Origin: Halisarca cf. caerulea
Lineage: Eukaryota; Porifera; Demospongiae; Chondrillida; Halisarcidae
Length of the DNA stretch: 64,000 nucleotides
Direction of reading: 5' to 3'
Assembly (NCBI GenBank): GCA_963170055.1
Contig: CAUJGJ010000444.1
Location: 4,589,118 to 4,653,117, forward strand
Position numbers and translations under genes: made by a program. This document shows positions 1-11,555 of the stretch, piece after piece; position 1 is the stretch's first letter, and each line of letters starts with the position of its first letter. The notes below the pieces were generated by a model. That model ran no database searches. It saw only the letters and a list, made by a program, of their open reading frames with translations, and had not been told where the DNA came from.

Positions 1-883
1 AATGTGCACTGATGACGTTCACAAATGTTGTGAAGAGCACAGCAACTTGTCGGGCAAAGACAGGGTTGTTTAATCCACACCTTCCCTCCATTATTTTCCC
101 ACCGCCCCTTGAGCCGGCCAAATGCCTGTTTCACTACTCTCCTTGTTCTGATGAGACTATAGTTGAAGCAGTACTGTTGTGTAGAGTGAACACTGTCAAT
201 AGCATTTGAGGCATGTTGGTTCCAGAGGGAAGACGGCATCAGCAACAACAATGGCTTTACAAGCACCCTTTCTATACGTTCTGGTGGGCATGACAACCAC
301 TCTCCTTCCCTTATTTTCTTGTACATTCCAATGTGTCTATAGGTGTATGAATCACCAACAGAACCTGGTCTCCAGCACAAACATATGTGAAAATTCCTGT
401 TGCATCAACACATCCCAAAACGATGATAGCTGTGAACGTTTTGTAACAGAAATATGTGCTGCCGAAATGTGTGGGCTTCTTGATTGCCATGGAAGTTCCA
501 TTTAGGGCTCCAGCGCACATAGGTACTCCACACAACTCCTGAAAGTCAATTATGACCTGGTTAAGTTCCTGTCCAGCTGGAAACTTGATTAAATCTGGGA
601 CTAATTTTTGTCGAAGAATGGATACCATGTCATGCACAATAGCCACAACAGTAGCGTTCCCAGCCGCATACAACACAGCTACTTCAGAGTAGCTATTCCC
701 ATGTGTAAGCCAGTGCAGCAAAATAGCTAGCCTTTTAGCTGGTGGCAATGGCTTTCTCAACTGTGTGGTCTGCTTGTGAAAATAGCGGCCGTATTTCCCA
801 CACAAGTACCAAAACATATCCTTGCCAACGCGAAAATGCTGCAGATACTGTTTCTCCTCCCAGTCTGGATAAACCTTCCCCAT
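1..883 (-). pseudogene. PIF/Harbinger (HARBI1-like) transposase remnant
   Basis: A 190-residue reading frame starts at 883 with the usual N-terminal half of Harbinger DDE nucleases (helical region with PPAKRLAILLHWLTHGNSYS). It then shows GALNGTSMAI where the family has G-A-I-D-G-S-H: the first catalytic Asp is Asn. After about 311 the frame breaks. Another frame carries the C-terminal signature RRVVKQAFGRLKGRW up to the window edge, with Lys in place of the catalytic Glu. Two of three catalytic residues are therefore lost and at least one frameshift is present, so it is a dead copy. It lies downstream of the last visible DUS3L exon and probably in a DUS3L intron. The family is clear; its TIRs were not identified. 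Confidence 0.85.
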
Positions 884-2001
884 AGCTCTTCATAACCCAC
901 GTCTTTCTCCCACAACCCTTGAGTCCTTGGGGCTGCCCAAAAGCAGCGAGGTGTACGCAGAGAACGAATGATTCCCTGAAATTGGGGTAATTCCGTCCAA
1001 AAACGCCACGAAGACTACCTTCGTTGCCTGCTTACTCCCCCCCCACACACACAAATTCTGCTCACACGTTGACAAAGACGTCTTCGTTGTAGGTTAGAAT
1101 CACTGCCAGGTGCACATAATGCAAAAAAGAGCATCCACAACAATCGCTCTGCCACCATGTTTACGTTCGCAATTATTGAAAGACATCAAAGGTGTGACCG
1201 ATCGAACGGACGGTACGGTCGCTTCCAGATGTTTTGCTGTGACCGGAACTGTCACCGTCACCACAGTGTGACCCGGGCCTGAAGGGCCAGTATCATGCAA
1301 AACTAAGTAGGTCTGATATGAAACCTTCACAATAACTAAGGTAGATGCCACCCACTAAAATTATTTTGTGGCTAAGATGGGGGAGCTTAGCGAGGAAAAC
1401 TAGAAAAATGTCACTCTATATGTCATACGCGCCACAAACGTGGTTCAGATCACGTCAGAGAGTAAGAAGATTATGGCCAAAGGTTTCCCCAACACATCGT
1501 CTGACGACGAATATTGAAGCTACAGCAAGGAATCTAGTTTGTTCGGCGATTCATACAATGGTTATAACCGATGATGCTGGCAATTCATTTGTCCTCAAAA
1601 TGATTTGTTCAAGTACTTTCAACCTTCTAAACCATTACTACCGGTCCTCTCTGCTTATACAGTACCTTCACCTATTATAGCTGCAAACAAGGAGATAAGG
1701 TGAGTTTCCAGAGCTCCTGATAGGTATGACAGCCTCGTACGGCAGTTTTCAGTACGTAGGTTTCCATCTCGTCCACACACATGGAAACACACATGCTTTG
1801 ATATGGCCACGTCCACAATGGCTGCCTGGGAAACTTTCGATAATGGTCTAAAAAGACAATTTTTGCGAAGAAAACGTTCGCAAATTGTCCAAAAGAAATT
1901 CTAAGGAAGAAAACTTTCGCGAATTTCGCGGATTGGTAAGGTATACGGTATTAAATATACATACACACCGAGCACATTTCACTATAATATGATGTACTTA
2001 C
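884..2001. other. No gene recognised; DUS3L intron
   Basis: Only short open frames without family resemblance. A C-rich/CA patch lies near 1036-1052, and 1860-1940 is rich in the words TTCGC and GCGAA. It probably includes the flank of the Harbinger copy. Confidence 0.5.
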
Positions 2002-2209
2002 CAAAAATAGGCATTGGGGCAGCAGCTTCAGAGCATAGCTTTATATAATCATAATCTGCTTTCTTTGTATACCTCTGTTCTCTTGAGCGCCCATGAACAG
2101 TCACCAAGTCTACACCCCATTCCCTTAAGTTAGGGATTAAACTGTGAGCATTCCAACACTTGTCATAGACTCCTGTTCTCATTTTGAGTGTTAGCGGGAC
2201 ATCCATTAC
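2002..2209 (-). CDS. DUS3L: DUS3L exon, tRNA/FMN-binding barrel segment
   Basis: 69 codons plus one base: [33 protein letters not shown] and AAAPMPIF, donor GTAAGT. It leaves phase 1. The expected continuation (NGDIL) is not in the window. Confidence 0.92.
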
Positions 2210-5200
2210 CTTCAATTACACAAAAATAAGCACTCTATGGAAAGGTTGCTTGATAGCATGAAGATGTCACTCTTTTAACACACAAGTACGCATGCATGGA
2301 TGTAAAAGGACTGAGTACAAATGCATTGGATGACTGCGCCGTGTGTCCATAAATACTGCATGACAGGTAAGTTTCACAGGGAAAATATTTTTGTAAATTT
2401 TGCGAATGGGCTGGTATTAGCGAAACTTTCCCTTCACAAGAAATCCCTGGAATTGTTCGCACACAATAGAGGAGCCAAATTTATATTATCTATAATTCAG
2501 TAGAACGACATTTGTCTGTTCGCAAACTCCTCCCGCAGCTCAAGTATGCGAAAAGTGGAATACTTTTGAGGCACCTCATGGGGATGTCATGGTGGGGTAG
2601 ACGGAAGGTGATTCTCCCTGCACGAGAAGAGAGCTGCAAGAATTTTCTTCGTGCAGAGAAAACACCATGTTTTTGTATGCATTTACAGAATGCGTATGCA
2701 GTATTCCGGAGACTGGATGTACTTCTTTACAAGGGCGCAACCTTTTGAATTTTGCTTATTGCAAGAGTTTAGGGTAGGTGGGAGACTAGACGAATGATTT
2801 TTCTTGATGGCTAATGCATAACGTCTCTATGACACTTAAATGCAAGAGTTCAGGGTAGGAGGGCAAAAAATCTCAATATTTAAACAGGATACCCCTTCAG
2901 CCCTTGGCTGGTCTTCCAGGTGGTCCTGTGATCACATCATAGCAAATTTATACACACAATCAACGAGCAACAAACAAACAAATGTAACAATTATGTTCAA
3001 TCAATTTGCTGGCTACAATTGATGTTCTTCTCCTTTGCTATCCGCTTTTGTTGGTAGGCAGATGTAGGGGAAAAAAAACCGCCAAGGAGGCACTTCTACT
3101 GGACAATAGACCTTCATCTATCCCATAACACAGCCTCAGAGTCACCTGCTCCACCAACTCGAAATGGACACATTTACAAATTCACTGAATACAACCTTTT
3201 CACTTGATATAAGGGTTGCACCCGCCACCCGAACTAGGGGTGAAGGTGGCCAACGGCCGCCTTCTACCCTAGTTTCCTTATAAACATGATAGCCACTGAT
3301 CTTGGACTGAAAACATAAGCTGCAATTTCCTTGGTAGTTATTCTCACTGACAATCGAGAAGAGCTCAAGTTGTTGTTGTTGTTGTATATTGTTGTATATC
3401 CCAAAGAGCAAGGTTAAAAAAGAATTGAACTGAAATGATTTCAAAAAGGCCTAGGACATTTATGAAGCAGTCAAGCAGTCATAACATTGGCAGGCAATAG
3501 TGTAGCTGCTGAGAAGGACTGGCTATGGCTTTCGATGGCTAAGACTTGTGGGTAATCCAAAAGTGTATTTTTGAGGTCACCATCCATATGTAGAAACAGC
3601 GTTTTGGATCTGTTGTTCAATTTTCTCCAACATCTCTTCCCAATTAGTATCTTCCGTTTTTTGGTGGTGGTGGGCTACCCATTTCAATTCTAAACTCTAG
3701 CTTGCAGGGCTGGCGGAACAGGTCTGGCAGACCCGGGGACTGCTGGACCAAAATGGGGGGCGCCAGTGGCTCAGTAGGTGATCTCGCATGAAGTTAAGCT
3801 GTGAAGATAGGGTATGAACCCTGGATGGTGTACTGTGCAATTTGTGGATTCTTCTCTACACCCCCCTACCACCAACGGAGAGAATAGAGGAAAAGATCAC
3901 CTACTGCAGCCACCAGAACTGATTTCAATATGATTTAATTTGATTGTGTGTTGATGTAGTGATTATATACGTGTGTAATTGTAATACTGGGGGCTTTAAC
4001 AGTAGCCTATGGCTGGAGGCTAACCCAGTCAAAATAAGAAATTATTACTATTGCTATTACAAATATCTGTGCTCCTACCTATTTATACTACATTCAGATT
4101 TTAGATCACCCAAGCAATCCCTACATGTCATACCTGGTGGCAGTAAGGAAAGTAATCGATTCATTTACTAGTGCAGGACTTTATGAAACCTTCATAATAG
4201 CCTTTCTTGATCACTAGAAGTGAAATCACTAAAGAAACTTCTGCAACCAAATGGTAAAACACCATGTTTTCCAATATTGTATAGCACTGAATAGTTGTTG
4301 TATATCCCAAAGAGCAAGGTTAAAAAAGAATTGAAGTTTGTTTAATTTTGAGTACAATAGTGTGAGAATTATCAATGGGTTTGTGTTGTGACTTGATATG
4401 CCTTCTAGTCAAAGAAGAAATATGAGGCTGTTGTTCTCATCAAAGACCAGATAAGATCACTGGTGATTCCCATTCAAGCAGACCTTGCCAAGACAAGGCC
4501 AGAAGAAGAAATTTTATTTTGGTCTATACTATTATACCTATTATAATATTACTGTGAAAAGTGGAGATAATGTCATTGTTCGTTAACATGTGCCATTGAT
4601 GTCCAATAAAGGTAACACGTGGAGCTCATCCCAATGTGACATGTGCACTTGGCTCAATAGCATGTTTCTATACAATCAACATTGAGTAAAGACTGCAATA
4701 TCATGTGCACTGTATATAGCATGCCCACAGTTATGCACGCACGAAAATCACATGTCTTACGGTACTTCTCATAGAAAACCGTCCAGCACGCCATCAGTCG
4801 ATCAGCACTCAGTCAAAGGTCAATTGTCAGTTGGAACGGCGTCATGATGTGTAATAAAACGTCACGGTCGTTACACAATGCCAATAGTCGAGGAAGAAAG
4901 AAATGGCGGTCACACGGTCATTCAATTGTTGCTCGAACGGTCAGTCAGTCAGTCAGTCACTCGGTCATCGACCGTAAACTGGACGGTTTTCTATGAGAAG
5001 TACCGTGTGTCTTGTTTTGCTTCACCTAACTAAAACAAAAGTGTTTCCTCTGGACCTGTCTAGGCGAGGTCTGGATGATTGAATGTTTTCTACCCTAAAC
5101 AAGCATTGCTACCATGGATCAGGATAACCAAACCTGGGGTGTCCTACTTAGTAAAACATCATTAAAAATGCAGAATTGTAAATTTAAGCAAAATCCACCT

Positions 5201-8200
5201 ATCAAAAACTGAACAGTTTGTATAGTGCATGGGAATTCGAAAAATGAACACAACCTGCCACAAAAATAACATCCCATATAGAACACCAAGTTAAGTGATT
5301 TCACTTTGTTAAAATGACCGATAAAATGCATTTTTGCAGTCAATGAGTATGTTTTATTTGGACTTGCGTTATTTCATACTGTAACATGCTCTGCAATTCA
5401 ATATCATGTTTGACAAAAACCTTGCTGATTGCAACGTGTGTATTCATCTAATTATACGTAGATACTCTAACCATCGAACATACACACTAATTGCTTTTAC
5501 ACTTTCTGTAGTTAACCACATCATCTTTTGAAGGTAACTGTGTGTTCTTGAGAATCTAAACCACAGAAAGTTGGCAGCGTTCCTTTCTGCATGGCTATTT
5601 GCAGAATAGCTTTACTTTCAACAGGTACAGTATGTATCTCTGCTTGACATGTAAACTACAGCAAATAAGTATAGGCTGCAATATTTCAGGATACAACCTG
5701 ATGGGACTGGTCAAATTGAACATTGAAATTCAATGCCCTGAACTTAAAACCCCTGAAACTAACAACAAAAGATTTTATTACCAAACTAGCTTACACTCTT
5801 CATTCCTAGTACAATTTCTTGCAGCCTTGTAGAACGTCTCATCAATGCACTTCCAGCTCCCTAATAAAAATAGAAACACAAATACAATGGTTAAATGCTT
5901 AAGACCATAATTGTCTCACAGAGTTATATATAAAGTCAATTGATTGTCTCACGGAGTTATATATAAGGTCAATTGGGCAGCCACAGTTGATGTCGATGAA
6001 GTCCACTTTAGTATACTCACACAGCATTTCTGCACACTTGCTCATAGTGTCAGGAAATCCACCACATATCTAAGTATGAGCAAACAAAAAAGGAGAGCAT
6101 ACCAGGATAAAAACAAAGTTGAATTTTATAGTCATTGGTGATAGTCCAATTGGCAACCTACACATGGTAGTAGCTCAAGATAAGGGAAAAAAACAAGATA
6201 ATAACTGAAGACAGCTCCACCATCAAGAATATGAAGAGAATGGGTGTAAAGCTAGTGCATTATGAGTGAGAAACACATCACAATACTGAGCATATATTTT
6301 CTAAAAATGAATTATACATATTTCAGCATCCACTATACACATTTTGTGTTACACATACAAAACTTCACCATTTGAACTGAAACATTTCCCCCTACTCCAA
6401 AGGGAGGCTAATCTACTTCAGGTTGTATCATACAAGAATTACGTAGTCAAACATCAATTTGCAAGAGTGCGGCTCACTTGGTGAGGTACTGTGGAGCAGA
6501 AAATTTTCTCGGGGTTATATTTTTGCTATATTTGCAAATTGTATGGATTCATGAAACTTTAACTGCAAAAATTTCGCCAATATTCACTAAAGTCAGGAAA
6601 ACAGCATACTATAACAAGATGCTCTAAGGAATAGAGCATTGAACTCAGCGAAAGCATGATACTAATATGAAACTGTCCAGAAATAAATGCAAACAACTTA
6701 GAAACATTAAAAAACGCAAATAAAAACCTTCACATCGCGAAAATAAAACTTGCGAAAATTACATTTTACTGTGATTTACGAAAATTTATGCCATGAAAAT
6801 TTTCCATTATAAGGTATACATCACCAACCAAACATACCAAGGAAAACTAACCTACAACCTATAGGAAGACTACATTATGCATACCTGGGCTCCAAATACA
6901 TCTTCTGATTCATGCCTCTTAATCAATGCCCACTCTGACTGTTGTCCTTGGAGAAGATTTGTACACAAAGCCATTTCCCCACAGGTAATATCTGCCCCAA
7001 ATTCCTTGCATACACGACGGAATGGAAGATTACCAACCTAAGGAAAAAACAATGCATCCAAAATTAAAAAAAAAAAAAAAAAAACATCGGTACAGAAGTA
7101 TTCATCAGTGGTGGATTCACGGGTGGTTTGTTGGGCTTGGATGAACCCCCTTTTTTCTAATCCTTCATTTTAAAATTGCAGGTTACATAATCCAAATTTG
7201 AATTACAAATACTAAAACTTACATTCCAGTTATGATTATAAGTTGAATTACCCAAACTTCAGAGTAGAACAAATATTCAGGCTTAGAAGTAGAGAAGAAG
7301 CACTCTTTTAGTCAAATTTCCTCTTTACGTAGCTGTTGGATTCCATTAAGCAGCCACTTTGACCATACAGAAATTGTAACACACGAACACGCATAATGTG
7401 TAACTCAATCCATTCTTCCCTTTTCAATGCCTTCGCCACCTCTTCTTCAATCTAAGTCTCAGGAGTGGCTCCGATACAGGGCATCAAGATATTGGCAGGT
7501 GCTGCACACCTACATCCAGAAGCCATCATTTTCGCTACTTAAGGCAGTTTGTTATCCTGAAGTTTTTCTTTCAAGGTACCTGCCACACTATGGGCTTGAC
7601 AGCATGAGCAGGATGTCATCCAACAATACAGGTCACTGGCCACATCACACACATTTAAAATCTGAAAACGTTGCCGCATAGAACCAATGACACGTTCCAC
7701 ATGTATCCGTACATTAGCTATCTTCCATGTTGCTTCAACCTGTGTGGGATCAAGCTGGTCCACTCCACATGTGAATGCTGGAATATACAAGGAAGCACCA
7801 TAGTGTGCCATGCTCTCGGCAACATTGAAACCCCTATCTGCCAACACAACATCGCCCAGCAGTAGGTTTGACAGGTACCCGCTGTTTTCCACAATGTGTT
7901 TGTCCTAGGCCCTATCTCCCAAGCCATTGAAGATGAAGCTGATCACTCCTTGGGGTGTTCTGCGCTAATCAGATACTTAGCAGTGTTGTAGTGTTTTACT
8001 GAGACCAAGTCACTGATTTTGGGAGGTTTGATGGTTTTTCTATGAATATTTCAAAGCAGTCTATAACAGATACCACCTTTAGTCCATAGTGTATTTGAAA
8101 ACAAAATGGCATGGCATTGTCTTTTGTAAACTTTCCCGATCTGACCATAATATGATCAGAAATGACAAACGTTTTGCCATCAAACCCATCCACTTGAAGA

Positions 8201-10228
8201 TTCGGCTCGCAGTTTGTTGGCTGACTCCAAACCATATCCCAAGTTAAAGTAAGGCAAGTCAAGCCGTAGCCTCATCAAGGCCAATATGAAACATTGATAA
8301 TTGCTCAACTTCATGGCAGAGTGATGAGGGATGGAAGACGACACAAAATCTAATACTGCTGTAAGCGTTATGAAGTTGCTTGGCCCTGTGTATTGCTTGA
8401 GCAGCTTGCTGTCCAACTGTAGTTCGCCTTGCTTTGGGACACCTGATGGCAAGGACTGTGCAGCAGCTCGAAGTTATGTTGTCTCCCTGATCCTATCCCT
8501 GTTGTCATCTTCCAACACTTGAATGTCCACCATAGACAAATCTGTCTGTGAAGCTACTGAACCTGCTAATGATAACTTAGAAGTACTCTGCTTTGGAGTA
8601 CTTGGCTCTGGGCTTGTAATATTTCTTTGCTGTCTCCTTTTAGCTGAATTATACCTGGACATGCTTGTAAGATTTTTTTCGCTGTCTCCTTTTAGCTGAA
8701 TTAAACCTGGACATGCTCTCATTTGCTAACCATTTCATAGGGGATGGTACGAACGAAAACAAAGAGGCTATGTACACAGGAGAAAGTGGATCGTGTCTCT
8801 GTTCACTTACAAGACGCACATAAAATTGAGCGTGAAGTGCATGAAATTTAGCGTGAAGTGTGATAGATCAGATTGAGGTAGCAGATTTGGAGTGTTGAAC
8901 TGGCCTCCTATAAAAAGTTGACTACAAATAACCATTTTTGATCCTGGGTTGAAGGCTTTTTGTTTTTATAGCGTTCAGCCATAGCGTCCTTTTCGAGTCT
9001 TTCTGAGGGATGCAGAATTTAACCCCCTACTCTCTAATTTCTTTAACATCTCTTGCCATATAGTTGATGGCACAACATGAGCGAACCATTCTCTAGAAGA
9101 CTAGCCTCTCTAAAACGCTCTATACGGACGCACGTAGAGAAACTACTATGCTCACGTATGCATTTCTTGAGTTAACTGTGACGTCACATGGAATGGCTCT
9201 ATTAGTGGAGGTGTCAAACGTGATAAGTGTGCAAAGTAACCTGTTTGCTAGTAATCAAAATTACAGCTGTGGAAAAGGGCAAGTACTGAATACACTTCTT
9301 CAGAAGTGCATTCAGCATTGAGTCGCCAGTACTAGCATTCACACATGCTCAAATTACTAAATGATATAAAAAAGAACCCTTCAGGAAATCCTGGATACGC
9401 CCTGCTCATCCTTTAGAATCATCTGCATTTGCTAGCTACACACAAAACACAGTAAAGCCAGATAAAAAGGTCATGGAATACACCAAGAGACACTTCTCTA
9501 CACTGTATATCAATAACCATGCCTTTTAAAAACACCCAATATATAAATATCACCAGTAAAAAAAACTCAGTGCAATGTAGTTACTCACTGTAGTTAAAGG
9601 AGCAAGGTATAATTTACCCTGAAATTCTATGGTCTTCTGTTCAGCAGGTTGTAACTTTACAGATTCTTCATTTGTAACTGGGCCATAAGTTTTGAAGTTG
9701 GTGACATCTTCCGAATTAGGATTTTCATGATGTGCCAAATGAGTTCCACTAGATTTCTGTTTCTTTAAGCTTTCCAAATAGATGCAACTTCTGGGAAATG
9801 AAAGCTTTCTCTTTCTCAATTTTTCTTGTAACAGTTTAGACAGGGTGTTGTGAACTGTAGTTTCCAATTTCCTGTCAAAGTAATCTCCACTAGTGACATT
9901 TTTAAAATCTTCAGAAATGTGCTTCTCTCCAAACCTACATGCAAGACCATAAGGACACTCCCCATATTTTGAATAAAATACACAGTCAGGTCCAATGTTT
10001 GCAGATTTGATTTCCATGAATTCCTTCACACTGTGAAGGTAACGACACTCCTCCCCATAAGAGCATGGCTGACCTATTCTCACACTCCCACACAACTGCT
10101 TTGAATATGATACTTTCTTTAAATGTGGACGAGACTTGTTCTGCCCGCGTTTCTTTGCTTTCTTGGAAGGAGGTAAGTCATTTGTCTCATCTTCATTATT
10201 TGACTCCACTTTCTTCTTATGAATGAAT
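2002..10228 (-). CDS. DUS3L: tRNA-dihydrouridine(47) synthase 3-like, partial multi-exon gene
   Basis: Five minus-strand exons (9589-10228, 6885-7037, 5953-6069, 5795-5860, 2002-2209) join in phase into about 394 residues. The enzyme reduces uridine to dihydrouridine at position 47 of tRNA with FMN and NADPH. The N-terminal exon carries two CCCH fingers ([11 protein letters not shown] and [13 protein letters not shown]). It ends in KLYLAPLTT, which continues as VGNLPFRR at the start of the FMN-binding barrel. The catalytic cysteine motif [11 protein letters not shown] is intact, followed by [10 protein letters not shown] and [14 protein letters not shown]. All splice sites are GT-AG. The 3' exons after PMPIFG lie beyond the left edge. 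The first coding exon is not found: exon 9589-10228 begins in phase with a missing upstream exon. The gene looks functional although TEs fill its introns. Confidence 0.92.
2210..3159. other. DUS3L intron, no gene recognised
   Basis: Only short chance frames. Scattered AT-rich sequence with GCGAA/TTCGC words, without a delimitable element. Confidence 0.5.
3160..3290. repeat. Interspersed repeat with internal hairpin, copy 1
   Basis: Shares a stretch around TTCACTTGATATAAGGGTTG and a GGGTGAAGGTGGCC/GGCCGCCTTC hairpin with 63255-63357 (same strand). It also matches 61000-61085 in inverted orientation. Probably the end of a non-autonomous transposon. Confidence 0.7.
3391..3429. repeat. 39-bp exact repeat, copy 1
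   Basis: Identical 39 bp at 4297-4335 (GTTGTATATCCCAAAGAGCA then AGGTTAAAAAAGAATTGAA). A preceding GTT microsatellite suggests the 3' tail of a short retroelement. Confidence 0.75.
3758..3935 (+). repeat. tRNA-derived SINE candidate
   Basis: An A-box-like TGGCTCAGTAGG at 3767-3778 and a B-box-like GGTATGAACCC at 3811-3821 sit at the spacing of an RNA polymerase III internal promoter. A unique-looking body and an A/T-rich 3' tail follow to about 3935. The tRNA fold is only partly preserved, so this is a SINE rather than a tRNA gene. Confidence 0.55.
4297..4335. repeat. 39-bp exact repeat, copy 2
   Basis: Second copy of the segment at 3391-3429. The intervening DNA differs, so the two are independent insertions or a local duplication. 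Confidence 0.75.
4759..5006. mobile_element. 248-bp MITE with perfect 28-bp TIRs (ACGGTACTTC family)
   Basis: Ends 4759-4786 and 4979-5006 are perfect inverted repeats beginning ACGGTACTTCTCATAG. The interior is full of CGGTCA/CAGTC words, including (CAGT)n at 4943-4960. TGTCTT lies on both sides (one base offset on the right), a possible target duplication. The terminus is shared with the larger element at 10297-10949. Confidence 0.85.
5795..5860 (-). CDS. DUS3L: DUS3L 22-codon exon
   Basis: Encodes [20 protein letters not shown] plus KS, matching the GGG-ALMNR segment of DUS3 after CPIDLVY. The acceptor is TTATTAG and the donor GTAAGC. Phase 0 on both sides. Confidence 0.9.
5911..5976. repeat. 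33-bp tandem duplication covering a DUS3L splice donor
   Basis: Two adjacent 33-bp units differ at 3 positions. Each contains the last codons of the exon (IYNS) and the donor GTGAGAC. Use of the distal donor would add 11 in-frame residues ([11 protein letters not shown]) with no stop. Confidence 0.85.
5953..6069 (-). CDS. DUS3L: DUS3L exon with catalytic cysteine
   Basis: 39 codons, [20 protein letters not shown] then [16 protein letters not shown]. The Cys of GCP is the expected catalytic acid of Dus enzymes. The donor GTGAGAC lies inside a 33-bp tandem duplication, so a second identical donor sits 33 nt further into the intron. Confidence 0.92.
6070..6884. other. DUS3L intron, nothing recognised
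   Basis: AT-rich, no coding or repeat structure that I can support. Confidence 0.5.
6885..7037 (-). CDS. DUS3L: DUS3L exon, start of FMN barrel
   Basis: 51 codons from [16 protein letters not shown] to DVFGAQ, phase 0 at both ends, with donor GTATGC. It contains [20 protein letters not shown], a block highly conserved in DUS3 enzymes. Confidence 0.93.
7539..8722 (-). pseudogene. DDE_Tnp_4 transposase remnant, ISL2EU/IS4EU-like
   Basis: Read on the minus strand in several frames, in order. First comes a Ser/Lys-rich linker (8722-8474), then a helix-turn-helix region with [20 protein letters not shown] (8452-8180). Next is [15 protein letters not shown] with the first catalytic Asp (8262-7996), then [15 protein letters not shown] with the second Asp and [17 protein letters not shown] with the Glu (7892-7539). 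Between the last blocks, [14 protein letters not shown] is followed by a TAG stop, and at least two frameshifts occur. All three DDE residues survive although the gene is dead. It sits in the DUS3L intron between the zinc-finger and barrel exons. A 45-bp stretch near 8630-8715 is tandemly repeated. Confidence 0.8.
8723..9588. other. DUS3L intron, no gene recognised
   Basis: No supported feature. Confidence 0.5.
9589..10228 (-). CDS. DUS3L: DUS3L exon with two CCCH zinc fingers
   Basis: The acceptor is the TAG before ATTCATTC, read on the minus strand, and the donor is GTGAGTAA at 9581-9588. A Lys-rich stretch ([14 protein letters not shown]) precedes two tRNA/RNA-binding CCCH fingers, then a charged linker and [14 protein letters not shown]. 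Reading on past 10228 gives an ATG at 10278, but the residues there look intronic, so a further 5' exon is more likely. Confidence 0.88.
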
Positions 10229-10296
10229 CTACCAGTGGTCAACATGTACAACATACACAATAAGTATATCTGCATCATAAATCAAGATTGTTTTTC

Positions 10297-10949
10297 AACT
10301 ACGGTACTTCCCATAGTAATTTTAATGATTTGTTATGAACAAACGAACGAGCGAGCGAATAACGAAGGGCTAACGTATGCGGAATGAACGAGCGAACGCT
10401 TGAACCCATGACATCATAATGTGACGTTTTTAAAAATTACGCAACTTCTATAAAGACGTCATCGCTTCGACTAGGTGAGCAATTCTTCGGATTCTTCCAC
10501 AAGTTGGCGACATGAGTTTATTTTCTTCAAAATGAACGAAACAAAATTTCATCATCCTTAGCTATCTCATTGTCAATTAAGTCCAGGATAGCATGCGTCT
10601 TGGTGGGCTTTCTACCAGTTACCGCTTCTGGTAATGGTGCACGTATCTTTAAATTTCTTCAGGAAATGCGATATCCCGGCCTTCTGACGCTAGTAGATTC
10701 GCGATCTGAAACTAAGACTTGCCTATTCTGATTAGAAAGAGAATTTGTTGTTTCATGAAGTTAGAATAAACCATAACGTTTGTCTGCACACTCCCTATAC
10801 TTCAACATCTGCATGCGCATTATGACGCTTCCGCTATCACGTGATCGATCAGAATAAACGAAGGCTTGAATGAACCCTGATTAAACGCTGAATGAAGGTG
10901 TAATGAATGAACAGTCGTTGTTAAAAATACTATGGGAAGTACCATAGTT
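10297..10949. mobile_element. About 650-bp TIR element (ACGGTACTTC family)
   Basis: AACTACGGTACTTCCCATAG at the left is mirrored at the right as CTATGGGAAGTACC followed by ATAGTT, and the match runs about 30 bp inward. The interior carries GAACGA/GCGAACG repeats. No ORF. It lies about 70 bp upstream of the DUS3L zinc-finger exon, either in its first intron or in its 5' flank. Confidence 0.75.
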
Positions 10950-11052
10950 TATGCTAAATATCATAATACATATCCTTAAAGCCATTCTATTAGATACATA
11001 CATGTACAGACTATACATATTTCTCAAAAAAATGAGGCAAAGTACATATTAT

Positions 11053-11384
11053 ATACGGTACAAGAAATAATAAAGTTGACGTAAAACAAGTGTAGCGTGC
11101 TTCTACGGACGGCCTTTTTACGGACCATTTTACGTGCCTGATTCTATTTTCTTACAGAAGATTTACAGGCAAATAAATGGGTATGCGCAAGTGTGGAGAA
11201 ATCTACAAGAACAAAATCGACATGAAGTGCAATTTCTTTTGAAATTTAAACGTTCAAATCAAGGTATCATCTTCGAAAGGATGGATGTCTCCCCAAATGT
11301 TTATCGCAAGCTTGTAGTGCAAGTGCGTATGAGACTCACACCGAGTGCAAGGCAGCCGTGAAAATGCCACGCTGGCCTTAAGTC
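11053..11384 (+). repeat. Interspersed element with conserved mini-ORF, copy 1
   Basis: Begins ACGGTACAAGAAATAATAAA. It is about 85-90% alike, over 300 bp, to 28041-28352 in inverted orientation, and the first 30 bp recur at 26042. A frame preserved in both copies reads QFLLKFKRSNQGIIFERMDV then SPNVYRKLVVQ. It is preceded by a polypyrimidine-AG that could be a splice acceptor. Protein family not recognised. Confidence 0.75.
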
Positions 11385-11452
11385 AGCATTTTCAAAACCT
11401 TATTAAGATTGTCGAAGGAAATCAAAACTGAAGGAGAATTCCACTACATTCC

Positions 11453-11530
11453 ACTAGTCCCGCGTAGCCAGACCCATGCTCGCCATGTCGTCAGTCATGA
11501 CAAGCATGGGTCTGGCTACGCAGGACTAGT
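11453..11530. mobile_element. 78-bp foldback element A (ACTAGTC...GACTAGT)
   Basis: 28-bp arms 11453-11480 and 11503-11530 pair with one mismatch (core CGTAGCCAGACCCATGCT) around a 22-bp loop. It shares the TAGTC/GACTA ends of the other foldbacks, but no clear target duplication flanks it. Confidence 0.8.
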
Positions 11531-11555
11531 ACGTGACAGCAACTAGGAGAAGAAA

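Noticed and set aside
3758..3835. Functional tRNA gene
   Set aside because: A and B boxes are present, but the arms do not fold into a proper cloverleaf and no terminator follows; a SINE is the better reading.
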